Part shown: positions 1-6,309 of the stretch, one piece after another
How positions within the stretch are numbered: the stretch's first letter is position 1
Layout of the letters: each line of letters begins with the position of its first letter
Source of the DNA: Cellvibrionaceae bacterium
GTDB taxonomy: Bacteria; Pseudomonadota; Gammaproteobacteria; Pseudomonadales; Cellvibrionaceae
Reading direction: 5' to 3'
Length of the DNA stretch: 19,519 nucleotides
NCBI GenBank assembly: GCA_021151615.1
Contig: JAGKXA010000066.1
Span: 1-19,519, forward strand
Notes under the pieces: model-generated
What the model was told of the DNA's origin: nothing
What the model saw: only the letters and a program-made list of their open reading frames with translations
Database searches by the model: none
Position numbers and translations under genes: made by a program

Positions 1-264
1 GCAGTGCAAACCTGGACGCTATCTACCACTATGACCAACTACACGGCGACGACCAGTCTGTCTGGCGGATCTTTGGTTGAGTACACCAACGACGGCGGTA
101 GTCGCGATGTGCAGGTGGATTACATTAGTGTGAACGGCAGCGTCCGCCAGTCTGAAGCGCAAAGCTACAATACCGGTGTTTACCAAAACGGTGCTTGTGG
201 CGGTGGCAATGGCATGAGCGAGTGGATGCATTGCAACGGCGCTATAGGTTACGGCAACCTGTAA
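1..264 (+). CDS. Xylanase C-terminus, CBM60 module (5'-truncated by window edge)
   Basis: The reading frame is open from base 1 and ends at TAA 262-264. The 87 visible residues match the last 87 residues of the GH11-CBM60 xylanase encoded at 1693-2775, with eight differences by eye, including the shared motifs NDGGSRDVQ, VDYISVNG and the Cys-rich end NGACGGGNG. CBM60 is a small calcium-dependent xylan-binding module known from Cellvibrio xylanases. The visible part covers most of that module and nothing of the catalytic domain, so a GH11 catalytic domain upstream is inferred from the paralogue. A GTG at base 4 is just an internal Val codon and not a start. The gene is followed by a strong hairpin terminator and then by a HEAT-type gene, the same order as in the next copy. 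It is the first visible member of a three-copy xylanase array. Confidence 0.9.
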   Translation, partial: AVQTWTLSTTMTNYTATTSLSGGSLVEYTNDGGSRDVQVDYISVNGSVRQSEAQSYNTGVYQNGACGGGNGMSEWMHCNGAIGYGNL

Positions 265-297
265 CCTGCATTTAATTCCTGGTAGTTAAAAAAGTCT

Positions 298-333
298 GGC
301 AGAGGTTATCCATGCGATAACCTCTGCCTTTTT
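298..333 (+). terminator. Rho-independent terminator after xylanase A
   Basis: A perfect 13-bp stem (298-310 with 316-328, loop CATGC) is followed by five T (329-333). It begins 34 bases after the xylanase stop codon and lies upstream of the HEAT gene at 384, so it would end or reduce transcription between the two genes. The stem contains the GGCAGA core that recurs in the hairpins after the other two xylanases. Confidence 0.9.
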
Positions 334-383
334 CGCTCAGGGTAATTATCAGTAACTCAATAACAATAACGAGAGCTGACCAA

Positions 384-1316
384 ATGATTATCACCCGTTT
401 TTTAGTCCCGGCATTGCTGGGTGCTCTGGTGACGTTCGCGAGCCTCAGTGTGCTGGACGACGATGTGCAATATGAGGCGCAAATCCGCCAACAGGAAGGC
501 CGGATTCTGGAGTTGGAGTTAGCGCTTGCGCAGAAAAGCGAGGAGCTGAGCCGTGCGCGCGCCTTCGCTCGTTTCGAGCAGCAATTTCCCGAAGCGCCCA
601 GTGATTTGGCGCAACCTGCAGTGACCACGAATAACGCGCCAGCCCAGAGCACCCCTGGTGCTGGTGAAGCGGCGGCAAGTGAAGCGGTGGATAACCTGAA
701 TATCGATCAAAAGGTGCGCGAACTGAGTACCAATTCCGACCGTGACCCCCGCTCTTTCTCACAAAAAGTAAACGATTTGTTAACCGCAGAGGCCGGCAAG
801 AATAGTGTCGCCATTGCCAGCAAAGGCATTTTTGACCTGGCGGATAACCCTGCCAGTTTGCCAGATCAGGAACTGACGGCAGTGTATTACAGCCAGACTG
901 ACCCGGAGTTGAAGCGGGTGGCGGCACAGGTCTTGTCCATGCGAGGCGATAACACATTGCTTGATAAACAGGTCAATGATGCCCAAGCGGGTTTGCGTAG
1001 CGAAGATCCGGCCCAGCGCCAGAAAACCCTGGTGGATCTAGCCAAAACCCGTTATGCCGGGGCGGCCAGCCAAATAGCGCCACTGCTGCAGGATCAAGAT
1101 ACGGGGGTTAAGCTGGATGCGCTCCTGGCACTGCGCTCCACCGGCAACCAGACTCACATCCATTTGGTGGAAGCGCTGGTCAATCACCCGGATCCAGCGG
1201 TCAGTTGGTTGGCAAAAGATGTAATCGACAATCTGCAGAATCTGAGTGAAAAGGCGCGTACCCGTATCTCCGGAAATGATATTGGCGCTGAACTACCGGT
1301 TTTTGGTGCGCAATAA
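384..1316 (+). CDS. Membrane-anchored periplasmic HEAT-like repeat protein, copy A
   Basis: A 310-residue protein with no recognised named family. Residues about 5-24 (FLVPALLGALVTFASLSVL) form a signal anchor. Residues 27-65 are a charged, Glu/Gln-rich probable coiled coil. A low-complexity Ala/Pro/Ser linker follows to about residue 105. The C-terminal half is helical with HEAT-like repeats, for example LKRVAAQVLSMRGDN and VKLDALLALRSTGN. It is paralogous to the protein at 2888-3709: both share AQVLSxRGDNxLLD, LAKTRYA, LDALLALRxTGN and an xKARxRxxxxDIxAELP end. The start ATG has a GAGAG ribosome site 8 bases upstream. It follows the xylanase and terminator, and the same order is repeated in the next unit. 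The topology suggests a short cytoplasmic tail and a periplasmic scaffold. A role as a xylanase folding, secretion or surface-assembly partner is only inferred from pairing; no catalytic motif is visible. Confidence 0.85.
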   Translation: MIITRFLVPALLGALVTFASLSVLDDDVQYEAQIRQQEGRILELELALAQKSEELSRARAFARFEQQFPEAPSDLAQPAVTTNNAPAQSTPGAGEAAASEAVDNLNIDQKVRELSTNSDRDPRSFSQKVNDLLTAEAGKNSVAIASKGIFDLADNPASLPDQELTAVYYSQTDPELKRVAAQVLSMRGDNTLLDKQVNDAQAGLRSEDPAQRQKTLVDLAKTRYAGAASQIAPLLQDQDTGVKLDALLALRSTGNQTHIHLVEALVNHPDPAVSWLAKDVIDNLQNLSEKARTRISGNDIGAELPVFGAQ

Positions 1317-1503
1317 GCCCATGAAAAAATATGGGTAAAAGTGAGTGTTTATTTATAAAAACGTGGCGCATTTTTCTTTGTTTTTTGCTCCAGATTACAC
1401 ACCAAAGTGGCTCTGTTTAGCAGATATAGCCGTAAAAAATGTGACCTTGATAACGATATATTGTGATTTTGACTATAAGGTGTGCGAGTGACCGTCATCT
1501 CAT
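1317..1503. other. AT-rich upstream region of xylanase B
   Basis: There is no plausible gene between 1317 and 1692. This first part is AT-rich and has no convincing terminator for the HEAT gene: a small CCCAT/ATATGGG pairing at about 1319-1335 lacks a T-run. It carries CCGTAAAAAATGT at 1430-1442, which recurs with one inserted T at 3757-3770 upstream of xylanase C, so it may hold a shared activator site. Confidence 0.5.
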
Positions 1504-1544
1504 ATATGGTTTATTTGACAATAAGATAATATAACGATTAAACA
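1504..1544 (+). promoter_or_regulatory. Conserved 22-bp box and candidate promoter of xylanase B
   Basis: Bases 1504-1525 are identical to 3907-3928 upstream of xylanase C. The block contains a perfect -35 hexamer TTGACA (1515-1520). With an 18-base spacer the -10 would be TAAACA (1539-1544), and the corresponding -10 in the other copy is TATACA. That would place the start of transcription near 1550. The left end of the box carries TATGGT, which is also an arm of inverted repeats upstream of xylanase C, so regulator binding is possible. The -10 assignment here is weak. Confidence 0.5.
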
Positions 1545-1668
1545 GGCGCCTATCGCCGTGCCATGCCGTTTTAACAATAACTGCAACGCAGTTGGTACGG
1601 GATAAACGCCTGCTCGCAAGGAGCAGGATATATCTCAACGTCTCCCCCTCTATAGGTGGTATTGGTTG
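1543..1668 (+). ncRNA. Structured 5' leader of xylanase B (candidate cis-regulatory RNA)
   Basis: This leader is conserved in order and structure with 3946-4079. Pairings are: outer CAGGCG 1543-1548 with CGCCTG 1607-1612; CCGTGCC 1556-1562 with GGTACGG 1594-1600; inner AACTGC 1579-1584 with GCAGTT 1588-1593; and hairpin CCTGCTC 1609-1615 with GAGCAGG 1621-1627 around loop GCAAG. The outer stem and the last hairpin compete for 1609-1612. Bases 1647-1668 are identical to 4058-4079. Between copies, paired positions change together (1582/1590 and 1613/1623). It matches no riboswitch class I can name. If transcription starts near 1550, the outer stem's left arm would not be in the RNA. Confidence 0.5.
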
Positions 1669-1692
1669 GGAGCAATTTCCTGGAGTCTAATA

Positions 1693-2775
1693 ATGAAATC
1701 TTTCATCAACAATAAGTATCTTCTTTGTCCATTGTCGCTTGCCCTGGCTGTTTGTGCGTCCTCCGCTGGTGCGCAAACCCTGACCAGTAACTCTACCGGC
1801 ACTAACAACGGGTTTTATTACTCCTTCTGGAAGGATTCAGGCAGTGCATCCATGACCTTGCACTCAGGTGGTCGCTATGCCTCCCAATGGACTAACAACA
1901 CTAACAACTGGGTGGGCGGTAAAGGTTGGAACCCTGGCAGTAGTACCAAAGTAGTGAGTTACTCCGGATATTACGGTGTTAGTAATAGCCAAAACTCATA
2001 CCTGGCACTGTACGGATGGACTCGCAGCCCGTTGATCGAATATTACGTAATTGAAAGCTATGGTTCGTACAACCCAGCCAACTGTTCTGGCGGCACTGAT
2101 TACGGCAGCTTTACCAGCGATGGCGCGACCTACAACGTACGCCGCTGTCAGCGTGTGAATCAACCTTCCATCGACGGCAATCAAACCTTCTACCAATACT
2201 TCAGTGTGCGTAACCCTAAAAAAGGTTTTGGCAATATCTCCGGCACCATCACCTTTGCTAACCATGCCAACTTTTGGCGCAGCAAAGGTCTGAATTTGGG
2301 TAACCACAACTATATGGTATTGGCAACTGAGGGCTATCAGAGTAGCGGTAGCTCGGACCTTACTGTTAGCGAAGGCGCGAGCAATGGCGGTGGCGGTAGC
2401 GGCGGTGGCAGTTCAAGTTCAACCCCTTCTACCGGTGGCAGCAAAACGATTGTGGTACGCGCGCGCGGAACTGCAGGTGGTGAAAGCATTACCTTGCGTG
2501 TTAACAACCAGGCAGTGCAAACCTGGACGCTGGGCACCAGCATGAACAACTACACGGCGACCACCAACCTTTCGGGCGGTAGCTTGGTTGAATTCACTAA
2601 CGACGGCGGAAGTCGCGATGTACAAATTGATTACATCAGCGTAAACGGCAGTGTTCGCCAATCGGAAGCTCAAAGCTATAACACTGGCGTCTACCAAAAC
2701 GGTGCCTGTGGCGGTGGCAATGGTGGTAGTGAATGGTTGCACTGCAATGGTGCCATTGGTTATGGCAACCTCTAA
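1693..2775 (+). CDS. xyn11B: Secreted GH11 endo-beta-1,4-xylanase with CBM60
   Basis: A 360-residue secreted endoxylanase. The chosen ATG at 1693 has GGAG seven bases upstream and begins the signal peptide (residues 1-27, cleavage after SSAGA). An in-frame start at 1666 would add nine residues in front of it. The GH11 domain spans about 28-228: the nucleophile is Glu116 in PLIEYYVIESYG and the acid/base is Glu213 in LATEGYQSSGSS. A Gly/Ser linker follows (about 229-250), then CBM60 (about 251-360), which ends at the stop. The family hydrolyses internal beta-1,4 bonds of xylan outside the cell with retention of configuration. The catalytic domain resembles that of the xylanase at 4106 closely (about 26 differences in about 195 residues by eye), while the CBM60 matches the partial copy at 1-264. 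The symbol follows the GH11-CBM60 enzyme of Cellvibrio japonicus from memory, so treat it as provisional. Confidence 0.95.
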   Translation: MKSFINNKYLLCPLSLALAVCASSAGAQTLTSNSTGTNNGFYYSFWKDSGSASMTLHSGGRYASQWTNNTNNWVGGKGWNPGSSTKVVSYSGYYGVSNSQNSYLALYGWTRSPLIEYYVIESYGSYNPANCSGGTDYGSFTSDGATYNVRRCQRVNQPSIDGNQTFYQYFSVRNPKKGFGNISGTITFANHANFWRSKGLNLGNHNYMVLATEGYQSSGSSDLTVSEGASNGGGGSGGGSSSSTPSTGGSKTIVVRARGTAGGESITLRVNNQAVQTWTLGTSMNNYTATTNLSGGSLVEFTNDGGSRDVQIDYISVNGSVRQSEAQSYNTGVYQNGACGGGNGGSEWLHCNGAIGYGNL

Positions 2776-2798
2776 ACCATTTTAGGCGAGTTGATTTA

Positions 2799-2817
2799 GG
2801 GGCAGATTCTCTGCCCC
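2799..2817 (+). terminator. Hairpin after xylanase B, weak terminator or 3' stabiliser
   Basis: GGGGCAGA (2799-2806) pairs perfectly with TCTGCCCC (2810-2817) around loop TTC. The following bases TGTTTACATTTTC are T-rich but broken, so termination may be partial and leave read-through into the HEAT gene at 2888. The same 8-bp stem recurs after xylanase C with a clean T-run. Confidence 0.65.
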
Positions 2818-2887
2818 TGTTTACATTTTCATCGTGCCCCGCTAGTTTCTGCGTTTCTTAAGAATAATAACGAGCGTAATAATCATC

Positions 2888-3709
2888 ATGACAATCGCCA
2901 AAAAATACCTGCTTCTAACCGCATTTGTCAGCGCAATCATCATTTTTGGTCTGAGTGGTTTGCTTATGGTTTCCTACCAGCACAATCGATCACTTGATAC
3001 CAACATCATCGAACTCGAGGCAAAGCTTGCCCAGCAAGAGCAGGCGCGGGCCAACGCCATTCGCATGGCCGGCCCGGGAGCTGCAAGCTCACCTGTTGAT
3101 CGTCAAATCAAAGACCTAAGTACCCATTTCGTAGGTGATAGCCGCAACCTGGCCGAAAAACTGCGCGATTTCATCGCTGAGCACACCAGCGCACAAAACC
3201 TTGCAATAGCCTGCAAGGTGGTCGCGGATCTGGCCGAGAACCCGGATGCACTGGGTGATGCGCAGCTTATTTGGCTTTATGGCACCCAAACTGACACCAA
3301 CTTGAAACGGGTAATCGCGCAGGTACTCTCCAAGCGCGGCGATAATCAATTACTGGATGCTTACGTTGCACAGTGGAAAACAAGTTTGGCCGATACCAAT
3401 CCGGCCGAGCGTCGTAAGGCCCTTGGAGAGCTGGCCAAAACCCGCTATGCGGCGAGTGCCGATTTAATCGTCCCGCTGCTGGCCGATACGGACACCAGTG
3501 TCCTGTTGGATGCACTGCTTGCCCTGCGTGTCACAGGCAATGAACGCCATCTTCCACCCTTGGAAAAACTACAACAAAGCAGCGATGAATCAGTGCGCTG
3601 GATGGCGAGCGATGCGCGTAATAACCTGGAGCTATTGAGCAAAAAGGCGAGGATGCGCGTAAATTCCGCTGATATTGCCGCAGAATTGCCAGCGATCACC
3701 CTCCAATAG
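2888..3709 (+). CDS. Membrane-anchored periplasmic HEAT-like repeat protein, copy B
   Basis: A 273-residue paralogue of the protein at 384-1316. Residues about 7-29 (LLLTAFVSAIIIFGLSGLLMV) form a signal anchor, followed by a short coiled coil to about residue 60 (IIELEAKLAQQEQARAN). It lacks most of the Ala/Pro linker of copy A, which explains the 37-residue length difference. HEAT-like helices follow, with LKRVIAQVLSKRGDN, LGELAKTRYA, LLDALLALRVTGN and a final KARMRVNSADIAAELP. The ribosome site is poor: only GAGC is visible, about 14 bases upstream, while the upstream string AATAACGAG is shared with copy A. It follows xylanase B and the hairpin at 2799, which suggests low-level coupled expression. 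Its function is unknown; no enzyme motif is visible. Confidence 0.83.
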   Translation: MTIAKKYLLLTAFVSAIIIFGLSGLLMVSYQHNRSLDTNIIELEAKLAQQEQARANAIRMAGPGAASSPVDRQIKDLSTHFVGDSRNLAEKLRDFIAEHTSAQNLAIACKVVADLAENPDALGDAQLIWLYGTQTDTNLKRVIAQVLSKRGDNQLLDAYVAQWKTSLADTNPAERRKALGELAKTRYAASADLIVPLLADTDTSVLLDALLALRVTGNERHLPPLEKLQQSSDESVRWMASDARNNLELLSKKARMRVNSADIAAELPAITLQ

Positions 3710-3874
3710 TAAATATGGAATTTCCTATGAAAGTCGTGCTTTATGGATAAAAAATACCGTTAAAAAATGTAAATATCATGCAAGCAAAAGTGATACTTCG
3801 CACGTCATTTCCAGGATTAGCTCACAACTTAACTGCTAAAAACACCGGTTTTTAATACCCATATTGTTAACGCA
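3710..3874. other. AT-rich upstream region of xylanase C
   Basis: No gene lies between 3710 and 4105. This part contains CCGTTAAAAAATGT (3757-3770), the counterpart of 1430-1442. No terminator for the preceding HEAT gene was found. Confidence 0.5.
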
Positions 3875-3890
3875 ACCATAAGCATATGGT
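3875..3890. promoter_or_regulatory. Perfect inverted repeat ACCATA-N4-TATGGT, candidate operator
   Basis: ACCATA (3875-3880) and TATGGT (3885-3890) are exact reverse complements with spacer AGCA. A second copy of the same geometry, ACCACA-TAAA-TATGGT (one mismatch), lies at 3898-3913 and overlaps the conserved box ahead of the -35. The centre-to-centre distance is 23 bases, about two helical turns, as expected for paired dimer sites of a transcription factor. The regulator is unknown. Confidence 0.45.
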
Positions 3891-3906
3891 AAAAGAGACC
3901 ACATAA

Positions 3907-3947
3907 ATATGGTTTATTTGACAATAAGGCTATTCAAAAAGTATACA
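3907..3947 (+). promoter_or_regulatory. Conserved 22-bp box and candidate promoter of xylanase C
   Basis: Bases 3907-3928 equal 1504-1525. The -35 is TTGACA (3918-3923), the spacer is 18 bases and the -10 is TATACA (3942-3947, five of six matches to TATAAT). The operator-like repeat at 3898-3913 overlaps its upstream side. Confidence 0.6.
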
Positions 3948-4079
3948 GGCGCCCATCGAAGCCACCGTGCCGTTTTTTTAACAATAACAGCAGCGCTGTC
4001 GGTACTCGATTGAATGCCTGTTCGCAAGGAACAGGGTAAGTCCTCAAGTGCCCTCCTCCTCTATAGGTGGTATTGGTTG
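3946..4079 (+). ncRNA. Structured 5' leader of xylanase C (candidate cis-regulatory RNA)
   Basis: This is the counterpart of 1543-1668. Pairings are: outer CAGGCG 3946-3951 with TGCCTG 4015-4020 (one G-T pair replacing G-C); GTGCCG 3967-3972 with CGGTAC 4000-4005; inner ACAGC 3987-3991 with GCTGT 3995-3999; and hairpin CCTGTTC 4017-4023 with GAACAGG 4029-4035 around the same GCAAG loop. Compared with the other leader, A-T became G-C (3972/4000), T-A became A-T (3989/3997) and C-G became T-A (4021/4031). Bases 4058-4079 are identical to 1647-1668. The leader ends about 26 bases before the start codon. Confidence 0.5.
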
Positions 4080-4105
4080 AGAGGTTAATTCCTGGAGATC
4101 TAATA

Positions 4106-6196
4106 ATGAAATTCCCAACAATCGGCAAACGCGCCCTGGCCGCGCTGGTTTGCACGGCTGCATTCGGCGCGACCACCGCCAGTGCGCAGACACTCAGCAG
4201 TAATTCAACTGGCACCAACAACGGTTTTTACTACAGCTTCTGGAAAGATTCCGGCAGTGCGACAATGACCTTGGGAGCGGCTGGCCGCTATACCTCCCAA
4301 TGGACCAATAACACCAATAACTGGGTTGGTGGAAAAGGTTGGAACCCCGGCAATAGCTCCCGCGTAATCAGTTATTCCGGCAACTTTGGTGTGAGCAACA
4401 GCCAAAACTCCTATTTGGCCCTTTATGGTTGGACGCGTAGCCCATTGATCGAATACTACGTGATTGAAAGCTACGGTTCTTACAACCCGGCGTCCTGCTC
4501 TGGCGGTACCGATATGGGCAGCTTCCAAAGCGATGGCGCTACCTACAACGTACGTCGCTGCCAACGGGTTAACCAACCGTCAATCGATGGCAATCAAACC
4601 TTTTATCAATATTTCAGCGTGCGCAATCCGAAGAAAGGTTTTGGCCAAATCTCCGGTACCGTTACCTTCGCCAACCATGCCGCTTTCTGGGCCAGCAAAG
4701 GTATGAATTTGGGAGCTCACAACTACCAAATCATGGCGACTGAAGGCTATCAAAGTAACGGTAGCTCAGACATTACTGTGAGCGAAGGCACCAGCGGTGG
4801 CGGCACCAGCACCCCGGCAAGCTCCGCGCCCACAGCCACCAGCAGCTCTCGCAGTTCAACAGCGGCTACCAGCGGCAGCGGTGTAGTCGTTCGCGCCCGC
4901 GGTGTAGTAGGCGGTGAGCATATTAACTTGCGTATCGATGGTACTACCGTGGCGAGCTGGAACCTGACGACAAGCTTCCAGGATCTGAGTTACACCGGTA
5001 ATGCGGCGGGTGATATCCAGGTTCAGTACGATAACGACAGTGGCAACCTTGACGTGGTGGTGGACTATATCCAGGTGAACGGTGAAACCCGTCAGGCTGA
5101 AGATATGGACTATAACACCGCAGTCTACGCCAACGGCTCCTGTGGCGGTGGCGGTAACTCTGAGCTGATGCACTGTAACGGTGTGATTGGCTTTGGCTTC
5201 ACCTACGACTGTTTCAGCGGCAACTGCTCCGGCGGCAGCACTGGTGGCGGTACCACTACCAGCAGCAGCGCCGCCAGTACCGGTGGCAATACCAACAATT
5301 GTGCGGGTTATGTGGGTATCACCTTTGATGACGGCCCAACCTCCAATACGCCAAACCTGGTCAATCTGTTGAAGCAAAATAACCTGACGCCAGTCACCTG
5401 GTTCAATCAGGGCAACAACGTGGTAGCCAATGCCAACTATATGGCGGCACAGTTGAGCGTGGGCGAAGTGCACAACCACAGCTACACCCATCCACAAATG
5501 GGCAGCATGAGCTATCAACAAGTGTACGACGAGCTGAACCGTGCTAACCAGGCGATTCAAACGGCTGGTGCACCCAAGCCAAGTCTGTTCCGTCCACCTT
5601 ACGGCACTGTTAACTCAACCATCCAACAAGCGGCTCAGGCCCTGGGTTTGCGTGTCATTACCTGGGATGTGGATTCGCAGGATTGGAATGGCGCTTCTGC
5701 ATCAGCCATCGTTAACGCGGTAAACCAACTGCAAAACGGTCAAGTGATCCTGATGCACGACGGCAGCTACACCAACACCAACAGCGCTATCGCCCAGATC
5801 GCCACTACCCTGCGCAACAAGCGTCTCTGCCCCGGCCGCATTGATCCGGCGACCGGTCGCGCCGTCGCGCCAGCTGGCGGAACCACCAGCAGCACTCCGG
5901 TAACCAGCAGCAGCCGTAGCAGCACCCCAGTTGTTGTAAGCAGCTCTAGCCGCAGCAGTGCTCCGGTAGTAGTCAGCAGCTCAAGCCGCAGCAGCGCTCC
6001 GGTAGTAGTCAGCAGCTCCAGCCGTTCAAGCACCCCGAGCACCGGCTCAAACTGCCAGTGCAACTGGTGGGGCACCCTCTACCCAACCTGCGTCAACCAA
6101 ACCAGCGGTTGGGGTTGGGAGAACAACAAAAACTGTATTGGTAGCACCACCTGTAGCAGCCAGGGTCAATACGGTGGCGGTTTAGTGTGTAACTAA
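4106..6196 (+). CDS. xyn11A: Secreted bifunctional xylanase/acetyl esterase: GH11-CBM60-CE4-CBM10
   Basis: A 696-residue modular enzyme. ATG 4106 has GGAG upstream and opens a signal peptide (1-27, cleaved after TTASA). GH11 spans about 28-230 with nucleophile Glu116 and acid/base Glu213. A Ser/Thr linker leads to CBM60 (about 259-365). A second linker leads to a CE4/NodB-like deacetylase (about 398-590) with all five motifs: TFDDGP (Asp408, Asp409), HSYTH (His458, His462), RPPYG, VDSQDW and LMHDG. A Ser/Arg linker with a 12-residue repeat precedes CBM10 (about 648-696; NCQCNWWG, several Cys), a cellulose-binding module. The enzyme would cut xylan and remove acetyl groups while held on the cell wall. 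The architecture matches Cellvibrio XynE/Xyn11A from memory. CBM60 differs strongly from that of the neighbouring copies. The start at 4067 would add 13 residues before the signal peptide and is disfavoured. Confidence 0.95.
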   Translation: MKFPTIGKRALAALVCTAAFGATTASAQTLSSNSTGTNNGFYYSFWKDSGSATMTLGAAGRYTSQWTNNTNNWVGGKGWNPGNSSRVISYSGNFGVSNSQNSYLALYGWTRSPLIEYYVIESYGSYNPASCSGGTDMGSFQSDGATYNVRRCQRVNQPSIDGNQTFYQYFSVRNPKKGFGQISGTVTFANHAAFWASKGMNLGAHNYQIMATEGYQSNGSSDITVSEGTSGGGTSTPASSAPTATSSSRSSTAATSGSGVVVRARGVVGGEHINLRIDGTTVASWNLTTSFQDLSYTGNAAGDIQVQYDNDSGNLDVVVDYIQVNGETRQAEDMDYNTAVYANGSCGGGGNSELMHCNGVIGFGFTYDCFSGNCSGGSTGGGTTTSSSAASTGGNTNNCAGYVGITFDDGPTSNTPNLVNLLKQNNLTPVTWFNQGNNVVANANYMAAQLSVGEVHNHSYTHPQMGSMSYQQVYDELNRANQAIQTAGAPKPSLFRPPYGTVNSTIQQAAQALGLRVITWDVDSQDWNGASASAIVNAVNQLQNGQVILMHDGSYTNTNSAIAQIATTLRNKRLCPGRIDPATGRAVAPAGGTTSSTPVTSSSRSSTPVVVSSSSRSSAPVVVSSSSRSSAPVVVSSSSRSSTPSTGSNCQCNWWGTLYPTCVNQTSGWGWENNKNCIGSTTCSSQGQYGGGLVCN
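5924..6031 (+). repeat. Three tandem 36-bp units encoding a Ser/Arg linker
   Basis: Three units (5924-5959, 5960-5995, 5996-6031) encode T/A-PVVVSSSSRSS. The last two are nearly identical in bases, the first is more diverged. They form the flexible linker between the CE4 and CBM10 modules and could vary in number by replication slippage. Confidence 0.85.
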
Positions 6197-6225
6197 TATT
6201 TACGCGATTTACCCGCTGTAAAAAA

Positions 6226-6251
6226 GGGGCAGAGTTTTCTGCCCCTTTTTT
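6226..6251. terminator. Rho-independent terminator after xylanase C
   Basis: GGGGCAGA (6226-6233) pairs with TCTGCCCC (6238-6245) around GTTT, followed by TTTTTT (6246-6251) and preceded by AAAAA. It is the strongest of the three xylanase 3' hairpins and can act on both strands. Confidence 0.92.
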
Positions 6252-6309
6252 ATTTCAGCAAGTTTGTCCTCTATGATGCTCGTCTCAATGATTTAGTGGG
6301 CAAGTGATA

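Larger units (their letters stand above)
1..6196 (+). repeat. Tandem array of xylanase/HEAT-protein units
   Basis: The order xylanase, GGCAGA hairpin, HEAT-type gene, conserved box and leader is seen across the repeats: xylanase A + HEAT A, leader + xylanase B + HEAT B, leader + xylanase C. The last unit has no HEAT gene and instead gained CE4 and CBM10 modules in the xylanase. The units are diverged, so the duplications are old or were selected. Confidence 0.85.

Noticed and set aside
1543..1668. Leader considered as a c-di-GMP (GEMM) or ykkC-type riboswitch
   Set aside because: The conserved bases of those classes were not found. The leader is conserved between its two copies but does not fit a class I can name.
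2419..2742. 107-codon minus-strand frame opposite CBM60 of xylanase B
   Set aside because: A similar antisense frame appears opposite the other CBM60 copy at 19-231, so it follows from the conserved plus-strand protein. No ribosome site or domain supports it.
4856..5560. 234-codon minus-strand frame opposite xylanase C
   Set aside because: It lies inside the CBM60/CE4 coding region, whose motifs are all intact. The antisense product is a low-complexity Val/Ala/Thr/His string created by the codon use of the real gene.
5924..6031. Regular 36-bp repeats considered as a CRISPR array
   Set aside because: The units are contiguous with no spacers, stay in frame and encode a typical Ser/Arg interdomain linker.
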